From: Sulfurospirillum sp. UBA1314
Lineage (GTDB): Bacteria; Campylobacterota; Campylobacteria; Campylobacterales; Sulfurospirillaceae
NCBI GenBank assembly: GCA_002307095.1
Contig: DBTO01000186.1
Coordinates: 1-29,506 of the forward strand
DNA length: 29,506 nt
Direction of reading: 5' to 3'
Positions 14,247-21,925 of the stretch are shown piece after piece (position 1 is the first letter of the stretch; each line of letters begins with the position of its first letter). Both the position numbers and the translations under genes were made by a program. The notes under the pieces were generated by a model that saw only the letters and a program-made list of their open reading frames with translations, ran no database searches and had not been told where the DNA came from.

Positions 14247-15134
14247 ATGTCCTCCAAAAAAGATTTTTTAGAACGTCACAGCATCAAGCAGTTACTCAAA
14301 ACCACGCTGCATCACAATCTCGAAAATATCACAACCCATTTAAAAGCGTTTTTGCAGACTAAAGATCCTGAAAGCCTGCACCAGTACCGTGTTTACATTC
14401 GTACCGCTCGTTCCATCTGCTTGGAATTTAGCGATTTTATGGATGAAAAGCGTCACGAGTTACTCGATAAAACCCTCAAAATCCTCCAGCAAGAGACCAA
14501 TGAGATGCGCGATCTGGATGTTTTTTTAGAGGCACTTGAGGCTTACAAACAAAGCGTTGATGCACTCTATTGGGATGATTTTGAACAACTGAGAGCAAAG
14601 CTTTTGGCGGAAAAAGAGACCGTGTACCGACAGTTTGAAGAAAAGTTTACCCCCAAACTTCAAGCAAAAATTTTTGATGAACTCGAAGCCTTGCATAGCG
14701 ATGAGAAGCTCTGCCTTGCAAAGTCTGAAGAAAAACTTTTCAGGCATATCAAAGCAATCATCGAAAAACGACTTAAAAAGATCGCTAAAATCTCCAAAAA
14801 ACTCGACACAGAATCCCCCAATGAACGGTTTCATAAACTCAGACTTCACTACAAAAAACTGCGCTACACCTGCGATGCGCTCTCGTTGAAACAGTTTGCG
14901 AAAAGTTTTAAACCGATTCAAACCGCTTTTGGTAAAGTCCAAGATAAAAACACCCAAATCGAGCGCATCAAACGCTATAATAGCGCCAACAGTGCAGCGC
15001 TGCAACAGATCATCACCCTTTTAGAAGAAGAGATCGCACAGGACAAGCAGCAGTGCATCGAAAAATCAAGCAAGGAAGCCCTCCAAACCATGCACGAAAA
15101 ATTTGAAAAAATCTTTACATGTAAAGCGTGCTAA
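14247..15134 (+). CDS. CHAD-domain protein
   Basis: This 295-residue all-helical protein has the CHAD domain: an N-terminal block ESLHQYRVYIRTARSICLEF, the NEMRDLDVFLEALE segment, and the second repeat HKLRLHYKKLRYTCDAL. The conserved His and basic residues form a positively charged groove, and CHAD proteins bind inorganic polyphosphate. No CYTH (triphosphatase) domain is fused, although the two often go together. The last codons contain a palindrome copy (15114-15125, read IFTCKAC), and the frame overlaps the next gene by 7 bp. A role in polyphosphate granule localisation is inferred from family knowledge. Confidence 0.88.
   Translation: MSSKKDFLERHSIKQLLKTTLHHNLENITTHLKAFLQTKDPESLHQYRVYIRTARSICLEFSDFMDEKRHELLDKTLKILQQETNEMRDLDVFLEALEAYKQSVDALYWDDFEQLRAKLLAEKETVYRQFEEKFTPKLQAKIFDELEALHSDEKLCLAKSEEKLFRHIKAIIEKRLKKIAKISKKLDTESPNERFHKLRLHYKKLRYTCDALSLKQFAKSFKPIQTAFGKVQDKNTQIERIKRYNSANSAALQQIITLLEEEIAQDKQQCIEKSSKEALQTMHEKFEKIFTCKAC
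15114..15125. repeat. TTTACATGTAAA palindrome, copy 11 (3' end of CHAD gene)
   Basis: Full 14-bp form, in frame as Phe-Thr-Cys-Lys, ending 3 bp before the next gene's GTG start. Confidence 0.9.
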
Positions 15135-15640
15135 GCGTGCCAGAATTAGCCTACATCGCCCATTACCCCGAACATCTCCAAGAGCAAATTCGTCGTCTGA
15201 TTACCGAAGAGAAACTAGGAAAATACCTGCTCTCCAAGTACCCAACCACACACAATCTCACCAGCGACAAAGCACTTTATACGTATGCAATGGAGCTTAA
15301 AAGCACACATCTGCGCAAAAGTGAGCCGATCACCAAAGTGCTGTATGATGGCAAAATTAACGACATCAACGACGCGCTAGGCTTGCATCGCATCACGATC
15401 AAAAACCACGGCGGACGCCTACGTAGCAAAAGTGAAATCAGAGTCGCAACGCTTTTTAAAAGTTCTCCCGAGCCCTTTTTAAAGATGATCTGCGTGCACG
15501 AACTCGCCCACCTCAAAGAAAAAGAACACAACAAAGCCTTTTACGCCTTGTGCGAAAATATGGAGCCAAACTACCACCAATTAGAGTTTGATGTGAGGCT
15601 TTACCTCACCCATTTAGACCTGTTTGGGAAGTTGTATTAG
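15128..15640 (+). CDS. YgjP/DUF45-type zinc metallopeptidase
   Basis: This 170-residue protein has the YgjP (WLM-like) metallopeptidase signature CVHELAHLKEKEHNKAFYAL. H124-E125-x2-H128 and H134 would bind zinc, with E125 as catalytic base. Upstream, LGLHRITIKNHGGRLRSKSE is the usual strand block before the catalytic helix. Members are small cytoplasmic proteins of uncertain substrate. The start is GTG at 15128, overlapping the CHAD stop; a second GTG at 15137 is possible. The protein is probably co-translated with CHAD. The palindrome immediately before it occupies the place where a ribosome-binding site would be. Confidence 0.87.
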   Translation: MLSVPELAYIAHYPEHLQEQIRRLITEEKLGKYLLSKYPTTHNLTSDKALYTYAMELKSTHLRKSEPITKVLYDGKINDINDALGLHRITIKNHGGRLRSKSEIRVATLFKSSPEPFLKMICVHELAHLKEKEHNKAFYALCENMEPNYHQLEFDVRLYLTHLDLFGKLY

Positions 15641-15641
15641 C

Positions 15642-15653
15642 TTTACATGTAAG
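15642..15653. repeat. TTACATGTAA palindrome, copy 12
   Basis: TTTACATGTAAG, 11 of 12 matches, starting one base after the YgjP-type gene's stop. Confidence 0.85.
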
Positions 15654-15696
15654 AAAATAGCGCCATAATCAAAATTTTATCAGAGGAAAATCATTA

Positions 15697-16326
15697 ATGT
15701 CCGAAACGACCATTCATCTTGAAACCCTTCAGCCACAACACACCCCAGCGTTAATTGAACTGCTCATTTTTGCGTTTAGAGATCACTTTAAACAGTGCCA
15801 AAATCTCAGCGATGAACAGTTAACCCATCTGTTTGAAAAACGTTTAGAATCTGCTTCCAACGAGGTATCAACGCACCGAATCGTCGCATTGGAGGACGAC
15901 AAAGTCGTCGGAACATTGTGTCTGAAATGGAAGCCTGAATCGGAACAAGTGAAAGCTAAAAACGTACTTTTTTCAAAAGAGATGGTGCAGGTACTTGGCA
16001 AATGGGAATTTTTCAAATTCGCACTCTCTTCGCATTTACTAAAGCACGACCCTGCACTTTATGAGTGCTACATCGCAGACATTGCAGTGCATCCTGAGTA
16101 CCAAGCCCAAGGCATCGAAGAACGTCTCATCCCATGGGTGTGTGATTTTGCAAAAAAAGATGCAAAATTTGACCTCATAACCTTGCATGTAAAAGGCACA
16201 AACAAAAACGCCACACGCCTTTACGAGAAATTTTTCTTTAAAACTTGCTTGCAAAAAAGAAGCTTTGCTCGGTCCATTTTATTTGGCGACCCTCAATGGA
16301 ATTATATGACTTTGCCTTTGAAGTAA
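15697..16326 (+). CDS. GNAT-family acetyltransferase
   Basis: The 209-residue protein shows the GNAT fold. An N-terminal segment (LQPQHTPALIELLIFAF) precedes a strand with KVVGTLCLKW, the block CYIADIAVHPEYQAQGIEERL, and the final LHVKGTNKNATRLYEKFFF. The acetyl-CoA loop reads Q-A-Q-G-I-E; the usual last small residue (G or A) is Glu here, which could weaken cofactor binding. An insert (about residues 80-115) separates the early strands. The acceptor is unknown. AGAGGAAAA precedes the ATG. The LHVK codons near 16182 form a one-mismatch version of the recurrent palindrome. Confidence 0.8.
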   Translation: MSETTIHLETLQPQHTPALIELLIFAFRDHFKQCQNLSDEQLTHLFEKRLESASNEVSTHRIVALEDDKVVGTLCLKWKPESEQVKAKNVLFSKEMVQVLGKWEFFKFALSSHLLKHDPALYECYIADIAVHPEYQAQGIEERLIPWVCDFAKKDAKFDLITLHVKGTNKNATRLYEKFFFKTCLQKRSFARSILFGDPQWNYMTLPLK

Positions 16327-16341
16327 ATCAAGGAGTAAGCC

Positions 16342-16596
16342 ATGAAAACAAAACAATTACAACCACTTGATGCTGAAGAAAAAGCATTACTTGAAACCTC
16401 AGCTAAAGAAACACGCAAACAACTGCGCATGGAAAAAAGCAAATCACCATCAACCTGGATGTTCTTGGCATCGAATATAAGCCAATAAACAGACATTTCG
16501 TATCAAAATATCATCAGTGCTTTGGTGTATAATTATGCAGTATGGGAAGAGAAATTGGAGATTCAGGAGCAAAAATTTCTTCATGACATGCTTTAG
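16342..16596 (+). pseudogene. Ribbon-helix-helix (CopG/BrnA-like) antitoxin with two frameshifts
   Basis: AAGGAG at 16331-16336 and ATG 16342 start a 48-codon frame, MKTKQLQPLDAEEKALLETS and on, ending at TAA 16486-16488. Inside it, the neighbouring frame reads KQITINLDVLGIEYK (from 16437). The first frame then resumes after the stop as YQNIISALVYNYAVWEEKLE, ending at TAG 16594-16596. Joined, these give the usual layout: acidic N-terminus, ITINLD DNA-contacting strand, and YQ-x-IISAL helix. Two compensating indels, the first in the A-run at 16433-16438, explain it. No toxin gene adjoins. The protein was probably inactivated; the 48-residue product alone lacks the DNA-binding fold. Confidence 0.6.
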
Positions 16597-16671
16597 GAGA
16601 AATTCATGTGAAAAATTGTTGTATTTTTTATTGGATTTATAAAGTACAACTATTCCATAAAAAGGTGTAAC

Positions 16672-17820
16672 ATGAAAAAAGTTTTTATTGTGGTTCTATT
16701 ATTTTTAACGCAATTTTTTAGTAGTGCTTTGCTTGCAGATGAGTATTACAACTACATCCAAATGACATGTAATCCCACCGAAATCAAAGTTGAGTTAGAA
16801 AATATTGATCAGTGGGATGATCGCCCCAGCGACAGCGATTATTCATTTAAGGGAAAAACATTTCAGAATGATGATTTTAATTTAACTACTCTGAAAATTT
16901 ATAAAGCTGGGGAATGTACTTTTTCAAATGGGAAAAAAGTGAGATTAAAACTTGGTAGTGGAGAAGCAGTCCCTTATGGACAATGTGGTGCTTCACCTGC
17001 AAGCTGGTTTAGCCTTTGGGTGGATGAAAAGAAAATCTTATCTCAATATGATTATATCCCAACGTGTTTAGCAGAATCATCTCTAAAATCAATTAAGGTG
17101 CAAGATGATGCCGTTGAAATATGTGAATACAATACAACAGGTAGTTTTGCTTCTTTAGAAATTCATAAAGAATCTTTTACATGTAAAACTTTTAATGTCG
17201 GAAATAGTGAAAAAGATAATAATGAATACCCTACAGGAAAGAAAAAATTACCTGCTGGAACGAAAATTTTAGAATATGGTTCTGATGATCCTTTATGTCA
17301 AGCTTTTATTAAAGACGATTGGCATAATACACAAACAACGAAAATATATTCTATTACATGGCCTTTTTGTGGTGCTAACAATTTAACTAGGGATGTTGTA
17401 GATATTGATAATGATGGAAGTGTAGAAGTTTTATATAGTGATTCACGTTGGGGAAGATTTGAATATACACATATTTATATTCTTGACAAAAATGAGTATG
17501 CCGTTAGTATGCTTTTTGATGATTTATCAGGATTAAACAAATTTTCTAAAAAGTATGAGGAACAGTGTACTTCAATTATGACCGAGTTAAAAAAAGAAAC
17601 TAATGAGACAATTCCTCAATCATGGGCAAAAGATTCCAAATTAATACTTTCACAAAGTGGAAAAACAATCGATATTCCACATGAAATTTCACCTGTTGTG
17701 TATCAAGGTAGGACATATCTTAGTTTTTATTCAAATGATCTTTGGGGACTTTTAGAGTACAAATCAAATAAAGAGTTTGAAGAAAAATGCTTGTACTCAA
17801 AAATTAAAGAGAATTATTGA
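16672..17820 (+). CDS. Secreted protein of unknown function, AT-rich
   Basis: The 382-residue product begins with a classic signal peptide (MKKVFIVVLLFLTQFFSSAL, cleaved near LLADE). It has many cysteines, probably disulfide-bonded in the periplasm. A D-x-D-x-D-G calcium-type loop occurs in VVDIDNDGSVEVLY, as in FG-GAP or EF-hand-like repeats. I do not recognise the family. The gene is visibly more AT-rich than its neighbours, with many ATT, AAA and GAA codons, hinting at acquisition by transfer. A palindrome copy is in frame at 17176-17187 as SFTCKT. The next gene begins 14 bp after the stop but looks unrelated. Confidence 0.75.
   Translation: MKKVFIVVLLFLTQFFSSALLADEYYNYIQMTCNPTEIKVELENIDQWDDRPSDSDYSFKGKTFQNDDFNLTTLKIYKAGECTFSNGKKVRLKLGSGEAVPYGQCGASPASWFSLWVDEKKILSQYDYIPTCLAESSLKSIKVQDDAVEICEYNTTGSFASLEIHKESFTCKTFNVGNSEKDNNEYPTGKKKLPAGTKILEYGSDDPLCQAFIKDDWHNTQTTKIYSITWPFCGANNLTRDVVDIDNDGSVEVLYSDSRWGRFEYTHIYILDKNEYAVSMLFDDLSGLNKFSKKYEEQCTSIMTELKKETNETIPQSWAKDSKLILSQSGKTIDIPHEISPVVYQGRTYLSFYSNDLWGLLEYKSNKEFEEKCLYSKIKENY
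17176..17187. repeat. TTTACATGTAAA palindrome, copy 13 (inside AT-rich secreted protein gene)
   Basis: Perfect 12-bp copy, in frame as Phe-Thr-Cys-Lys. Confidence 0.9.
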
Positions 17821-17833
17821 TAAAGGATGAACC

Positions 17834-18640
17834 ATGACCCAACACCAACTCCCCATCTATATCATCGATGCCTTCACCGACACACTCTTCAAAGGCAATC
17901 AAGCCGCGGTGGTACCGCTTGAGCATTGGCTTCCTGAATCCACAATGCAAAGCATTGCGTCTGAAAACAACCTCTCTGAGACGGCATTCTTTGTTAAAAA
18001 CCGTGAAGGTGTTTTTGAGATTCGTTGGTTTTCGCCACTCAAAGAGATCGACTTTTGTGGGCATGCGACGTTGGCGAGTGCGTATGTCATTTTCAACCAT
18101 TTGGGGCATCCGTTTTGCATTACGTTTTGGGCGAAAGCGGTTGGAAAGATAGAGGTGAATGCGCTTGAAAATGAGTTGATAGAGATGCGTTTTCCAAACC
18201 GTGAACCTGTGCGAGTGCTCGATGTTCCTGAGGCTTTAAAAACGGGGCTTTCCATTGAGCCTCTTGAGTTTTATCAAAACCAACAAGCGTATTTTGCAGT
18301 GTATGCGAATGAGGACGATGTGAAAAATGTCGTGCCCGATCTTGAAAAACTTAAAACGCTGACACCGCTTGATGTGGTGGTAACGGCTCCCAGTAAAGAG
18401 TACGACTTTGCATCGCGCTACTTTTGGCCTGCCAATGGCGGTGTAGAAGACCCTGTGACGGGTTCGATTCATGCAGGACTTGCGCCGTTTTGGTCAAAAC
18501 GTTTGGGCAAGCAAAGCCTTATCGCTCTGCAAGCATCGAAGCGTTCAGGCGTGCTGTACTGCTGTGTTGAAAAAGAGTGCGTTTTTGTTTCAGGTGCGTG
18601 TGTGGAGTATATGCAAGGGACGATTGGGCTTCTTGCGTAA
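17834..18640 (+). CDS. PhzF-family isomerase-like protein
   Basis: This 268-residue protein has the PhzF two-domain fold: IYIIDAFTDTLFKGNQAAVV at the start, E49 in NLSETAFF (the catalytic Glu of PhzF), and FCGHATLASAYVIF near residue 75. The second-domain block is GGVEDPVTGSIHAGLAPFW (about 202-220). Family members isomerise or epimerise small molecules, including the phenazine precursor in pseudomonads. There are no phenazine genes here, so the substrate is unknown. The ATG follows AAAGGATGAACC. It may share a transcript with the upstream secreted protein because only 13 bp separate them. Confidence 0.9.
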   Translation: MTQHQLPIYIIDAFTDTLFKGNQAAVVPLEHWLPESTMQSIASENNLSETAFFVKNREGVFEIRWFSPLKEIDFCGHATLASAYVIFNHLGHPFCITFWAKAVGKIEVNALENELIEMRFPNREPVRVLDVPEALKTGLSIEPLEFYQNQQAYFAVYANEDDVKNVVPDLEKLKTLTPLDVVVTAPSKEYDFASRYFWPANGGVEDPVTGSIHAGLAPFWSKRLGKQSLIALQASKRSGVLYCCVEKECVFVSGACVEYMQGTIGLLA

Positions 18641-18689
18641 ATCGTTACGGTTTTATACATGTGTATCAATTTGTTTCGATAATGTCATT

Positions 18690-18712
18690 ATTTAGATCAA
18701 AATAATCTAAAT
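18690..18712. promoter_or_regulatory. inverted repeat before FecR-like gene
   Basis: ATTTAGAT and ATCTAAAT are separated by 7 bp in an AT-rich region about 60 bp before the FecR gene. It is either a terminator remnant of the PhzF gene or a regulator site. Confidence 0.3.
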
Positions 18713-18769
18713 GATAATAAAATCAATACACGAGATAATCAGCATTGCACCAAAAGTGAGGAGATAAAT

Positions 18770-19210
18770 ATGAAAAAGTATTTTGCATCGGTTGGGTGGT
18801 TCCTTATAACGCCTCTTGTTCTTTTTGCATCACCCACTGTGGCACTTGTCAAGTCGGTTCAAGGTGATGTCATGGTAACGCATGCTGATAAAACGACAGT
18901 GTCCTTAAAACAAGGCGATAGAATCTTTGAAAAAGACTCTATTAAAACGGCTTCAAACAGCACGATAGGCATTGTTTTTGAGGACAATACCTTGATTTCG
19001 ATTGGTTCCAATGCGGAATTTTTGGTCGATGAGTATCTGTTTGAGCCTGAAAATAAAAATGTTAAATTTAAAAGCAATCTGTTCAAAGGGATTATGGCGT
19101 GTAAAACGGGGCTCATTCCTAAGATCAATCCTGACGCAATGGAGATCAAAGCAAAAACGGCGACCATTGGTATCAGAGGAACTTATTTTGTAGCGGAGGC
19201 GAAAGAATGA
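18770..19210 (+). CDS. FecR-domain periplasmic protein
   Basis: The 146-residue product has a signal peptide (to about LFASPT) and a FecR-like domain. VKSVQGDVMVTHADKTTVSL, GDRIFEKDSIKT, GIVFEDNTLISIG and the closing TATIGIRGTYF give the beta-repeat pattern. This is the stand-alone periplasmic form without the anti-sigma N-terminus, so iron signalling is not implied. GAGGAG precedes the ATG. The stop overlaps the start of an OmpA-type lipoprotein (ATGA), so they are coupled and probably function together at the cell envelope. Confidence 0.85.
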   Translation: MKKYFASVGWFLITPLVLFASPTVALVKSVQGDVMVTHADKTTVSLKQGDRIFEKDSIKTASNSTIGIVFEDNTLISIGSNAEFLVDEYLFEPENKNVKFKSNLFKGIMACKTGLIPKINPDAMEIKAKTATIGIRGTYFVAEAKE

Positions 19211-19806
19211 GACGTTTAGCACTTTTAGGACTCTGTTTCGGAGCCGTTTTGTTTTCAGGGTGTGCGACCAAAGAGGTTCAAATAACCCTGATGCCCGAAG
19301 AAGATGGTAAAGTGGGCACTATCTCCGTGGCGGATCGCAAAGGTGATACGCATACGATAAACAAAGCCTATGAAGCCTTAGATATTTCTCAAAAAGGTGA
19401 GATTACATCCAAACATGAGACCGAAGAGAGCGTTCAAGTCAAGTATGCGGAAGTGCTGCATGCCCTACCGCAAAAACCTCAAAGTCATCTCTTCTTTTTT
19501 GGTTTTGACAGTGCTGTCTTGGAGGCAAAACAGCTTGACGAGTTGAAGATGGTGGCTCGATTGATTCGTGAAAACAAGGTTGTTGAAGTCATCAGTATCG
19601 GTCACAGCGATAGCGCAGGCGATAAAGAATACAACAAAACGCTCTCACTCCAAAGAGCTAAAACTGTTGCAGATAAATTGGTGGTCTATGGAGTGCCCAA
19701 GTCACTTATCGAGTTAAAGTATTATGGCGATGCAAATCCGCTGGAACCGACTACAAACAATAAACCAAATGCAAAAAACAGACGCGTGGAGATTATTCTC
19801 AAGTAG
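19207..19806 (+). CDS. OmpA-family lipoprotein
   Basis: The 199-residue product has a lipoprotein signal (RRLALLGLCFGAVLFSGC, with Cys near residue 19). A linker region follows, then an OmpA-type peptidoglycan-binding domain in the C-terminal 100 residues: FFGFDSAVLEAKQLDELK, VISIGHSDSAGDKEYNKTLS, and NAKNRRVEIILK. It should tether the outer membrane to peptidoglycan. It overlaps the FecR-like gene by 4 bp, and the FecR-OmpA pair is isolated from other genes. The convergent sensor gene lies beyond a palindrome copy. Confidence 0.87.
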   Translation: MRRLALLGLCFGAVLFSGCATKEVQITLMPEEDGKVGTISVADRKGDTHTINKAYEALDISQKGEITSKHETEESVQVKYAEVLHALPQKPQSHLFFFGFDSAVLEAKQLDELKMVARLIRENKVVEVISIGHSDSAGDKEYNKTLSLQRAKTVADKLVVYGVPKSLIELKYYGDANPLEPTTNNKPNAKNRRVEIILK

Positions 19807-19848
19807 GGGCATTTGGTCTTTATAAGACATCTTAAACGTTGAGTGCCG

Positions 19849-19860
19849 TTTACATGTAAA
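19849..19860. repeat. TTTACATGTAAA palindrome, copy 14 (convergent junction)
   Basis: Perfect 12-bp copy in the 60-bp gap between the OmpA gene (+) and the sensor gene (-), 6 bp from the sensor stop. Confidence 0.9.
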
Positions 19861-19866
19861 GAGGAC

Positions 19867-20694
19867 TTAACTCTCTTTTTCAAGCGTAAAGACAAGTACC
19901 TGTGTATGGTTGATCATGCGTGGGACAACCTCTTCAAATGCACTGGACATCGTGACTTGTTTGGCTTGGATGTTTTTACTCATGTGCTCAAACCCTTGGT
20001 TGTAGACACTAAAGGCTTCTTTGAACGATTTGATGCGTTTTAAACTCTCTTTATTTTCAACCAGCAACTCAATTTTATTAGCATGTTTTTGAATCTCCTC
20101 TTTAAGCTCATTTGATCGGATGAGAAAAAATTGATTGTTACTCAGGCTATACGAAGCGACGGCTAGTTTGTATTTTAAGGAAGCATCCAAAAGATGCGCC
20201 GCGCTGTTTCCGCTCATCGGGTCATTATCGGTAAAGGATTGGAACAAGATGCGGTTGGGATGCTCTTCCAACGCGGCATTGTATTCGTTAAAAACGGTGC
20301 TTTCAATTTTGACGTTTTCTTCTTCTAGCACAACAATTTTTTTAAATAACGTATCGAAATTTTGCATATCGGTACGTAATTCTTTGATATTTTGCGCAAT
20401 CGTTGCATCCTTTGAGGCACTCTCCAACGTATCTAAAAGTGCTAAAAATCGCTTTGATTCTTGCCCAAAATCCAAAATATACTTCTTATCATGCGTAATA
20501 AGATACTCTTTAACGTCAAGGCGCAACCTCATTAATGTAGGCTCTACCACATTGGATGTCTGCGCAATAGATTGGACTGTTTTTTTGGATGGACTTAAAA
20601 GACCACCGTAAAGAGACGCTACAACTATCGCTAAAATAAATCCCAACGTGATCAGGAGATGTGAAGTGGAAAACCGTCGCATAAATCTTACCAT
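19867..20694 (-). CDS. Chemoreceptor-like sensor domain without output module
   Basis: The 275-residue protein has one N-terminal transmembrane helix (LLITLGFILAIVVASLYGGL) and a long helical periplasmic domain. The repeated Leu/Glu/Asn pattern includes VVEPTLMRLRLDVKEYLITH and SYSLSNNQFFLIRSNELKEE, resembling the helical-bundle ligand domains of methyl-accepting chemotaxis proteins. There is no second membrane helix, HAMP, or signalling domain. It may be a truncated receptor, or a periplasmic binding partner. The gene lies 54 bp downstream of pstS on the same strand. ATG 20694 has poor spacing; ATG 20682 (M5), with AAGGA 12-13 bp away, is an alternative. Confidence 0.65.
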   Translation of the reverse strand: MVRFMRRFSTSHLLITLGFILAIVVASLYGGLLSPSKKTVQSIAQTSNVVEPTLMRLRLDVKEYLITHDKKYILDFGQESKRFLALLDTLESASKDATIAQNIKELRTDMQNFDTLFKKIVVLEEENVKIESTVFNEYNAALEEHPNRILFQSFTDNDPMSGNSAAHLLDASLKYKLAVASYSLSNNQFFLIRSNELKEEIQKHANKIELLVENKESLKRIKSFKEAFSVYNQGFEHMSKNIQAKQVTMSSAFEEVVPRMINHTQVLVFTLEKES

Positions 20695-20748
20695 CCTTTT
20701 AAAAAAGTGAGGTGCTGCCTCAACAACACCTTTTATTCTGGGGAGCCG

Positions 20749-21789
20749 CTATGGAAGAATCGTATTTTTCTTCACCATCTCTTCGCTCAATTTCGTTTTC
20801 GCCAACACTGCTGCTTGCACTATTTTGTATTCATTCGCGTGCATGGGCACCAAGCCGATTTTTCGTAAAGCGCCTTGCTCTGCTACCATTTTCTCAGCCA
20901 TGTAAAACTTCAAAAAGGCATCCATCCCACTGACTTGACTTCGATGGGCGTTTTTAACATAGAGGTAAAGCCCTCTGGAAATGGGGTATTTGCCCGAAGA
21001 GATACTCAAAAAATTTGGCTCAATACCATCAATCAGCGCGCCATTAATCTTTGTACCATTTTCTTCAAGGTAGCTGTAGCCAAAGATTCCAAAGGCATCA
21101 AGATCTTTGAGTAACATACGAACAACTTTTTCATCGTCTTCCGCCGCTGGAACATACACATCGTCTTGACGAATGGATCGGTATTTGCCTTTTTGGTCGC
21201 CATAAGCTTCAAAATGTTTCGACGCATGCTCCATCACCATCTCTTCGAATGAGTCTCGTGTGCCAGAGGTTGTGGGCGGTCCATAAACGGTGATGTGTCG
21301 ATTGGGAAGGGCTGGGTCAATTTCATTCCATGTTGTGTAAGGGTTTTTGATGAGTGATTTTCCATCTTTACTTGGAACTTCTTCGGCAAGGGCTAGAAAG
21401 ATCTGTTCGCGTGTAAGTGTGATAGCACTGTTCTTTTTCGATTGGGCAAAGGCAATACCATCAAATCCGATCTTCACACCGGTGATATCTGTAACGCCAT
21501 TTTTAACGCACGTCTCGTATTCACTCTGTTTCATGGGGCGTGAGGCATTGGTGATATCGGGTGTTTCCAGACCAACTCCTGCACAAAAAAGTTTCATACC
21601 GCCACCCGTACCGGTTGATTCAACGGATGGTATAGGATGATTGGTCTTGAGATGAAAATCTTTAGCAACATACGTTGTAAAAGGGTATACGGTTGAAGAT
21701 CCAACAATGGTGATTTGATCTTTTGCAAGGGCAGACACGCTTAAAAAAGCACCACTTAAAAGCACGATAATACATGTTTTGATGGTCAT
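20749..21789 (-). CDS. pstS: PstS-type phosphate-binding protein
   Basis: The 346-residue product begins MTIKTCIIVLLSGAFLSVSA, a signal peptide. ITIVGSSTVYPFTTYVA followed by the glycine-rich ESTGTGGGMKLFCAG and the GTRDSFEEMV block are typical of the PstS/SphX periplasmic phosphate-binding family. The frame extends upstream to 21834, but ATG 21789 has GGAG seven bases ahead and gives the signal peptide. No PstC, PstA or PstB gene lies nearby, so this is an orphan binding protein. It may feed a transporter encoded elsewhere, or serve the neighbouring sensor. A -10 TATACT is at 21822-21827 (minus strand). Confidence 0.85.
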   Translation of the reverse strand: MTIKTCIIVLLSGAFLSVSALAKDQITIVGSSTVYPFTTYVAKDFHLKTNHPIPSVESTGTGGGMKLFCAGVGLETPDITNASRPMKQSEYETCVKNGVTDITGVKIGFDGIAFAQSKKNSAITLTREQIFLALAEEVPSKDGKSLIKNPYTTWNEIDPALPNRHITVYGPPTTSGTRDSFEEMVMEHASKHFEAYGDQKGKYRSIRQDDVYVPAAEDDEKVVRMLLKDLDAFGIFGYSYLEENGTKINGALIDGIEPNFLSISSGKYPISRGLYLYVKNAHRSQVSGMDAFLKFYMAEKMVAEQGALRKIGLVPMHANEYKIVQAAVLAKTKLSEEMVKKNTILP

Positions 21790-21847
21790 TTTAGAACTCC
21801 ATTTTAGAAATTTAAAATGCCAGTATAAGTGCAATTCATTACGCGGT

Positions 21848-21860
21848 GGTTACAGTAACC
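21848..21860. promoter_or_regulatory. inverted repeat at the pstS -35 region
   Basis: GGTTAC-A-GTAACC, a 6-bp inverted repeat 20 bp beyond the -10 TATACT (minus strand 21822-21827). Its place fits a repressor or activator site for pstS; the protein is unknown. Confidence 0.45.
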
Positions 21861-21875
21861 ATTCCGTCCAAAATG

Positions 21876-21887
21876 TTTACATGTAAA
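21876..21887. repeat. TTTACATGTAAA palindrome, copy 15
   Basis: Perfect 12-bp copy between pstS (5' side) and the hydrolase gene (3' side). Confidence 0.9.
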
Positions 21888-21925
21888 GAAGAAACCAAGG
21901 CACGTTACATGCCTCTTGTCAGCGA

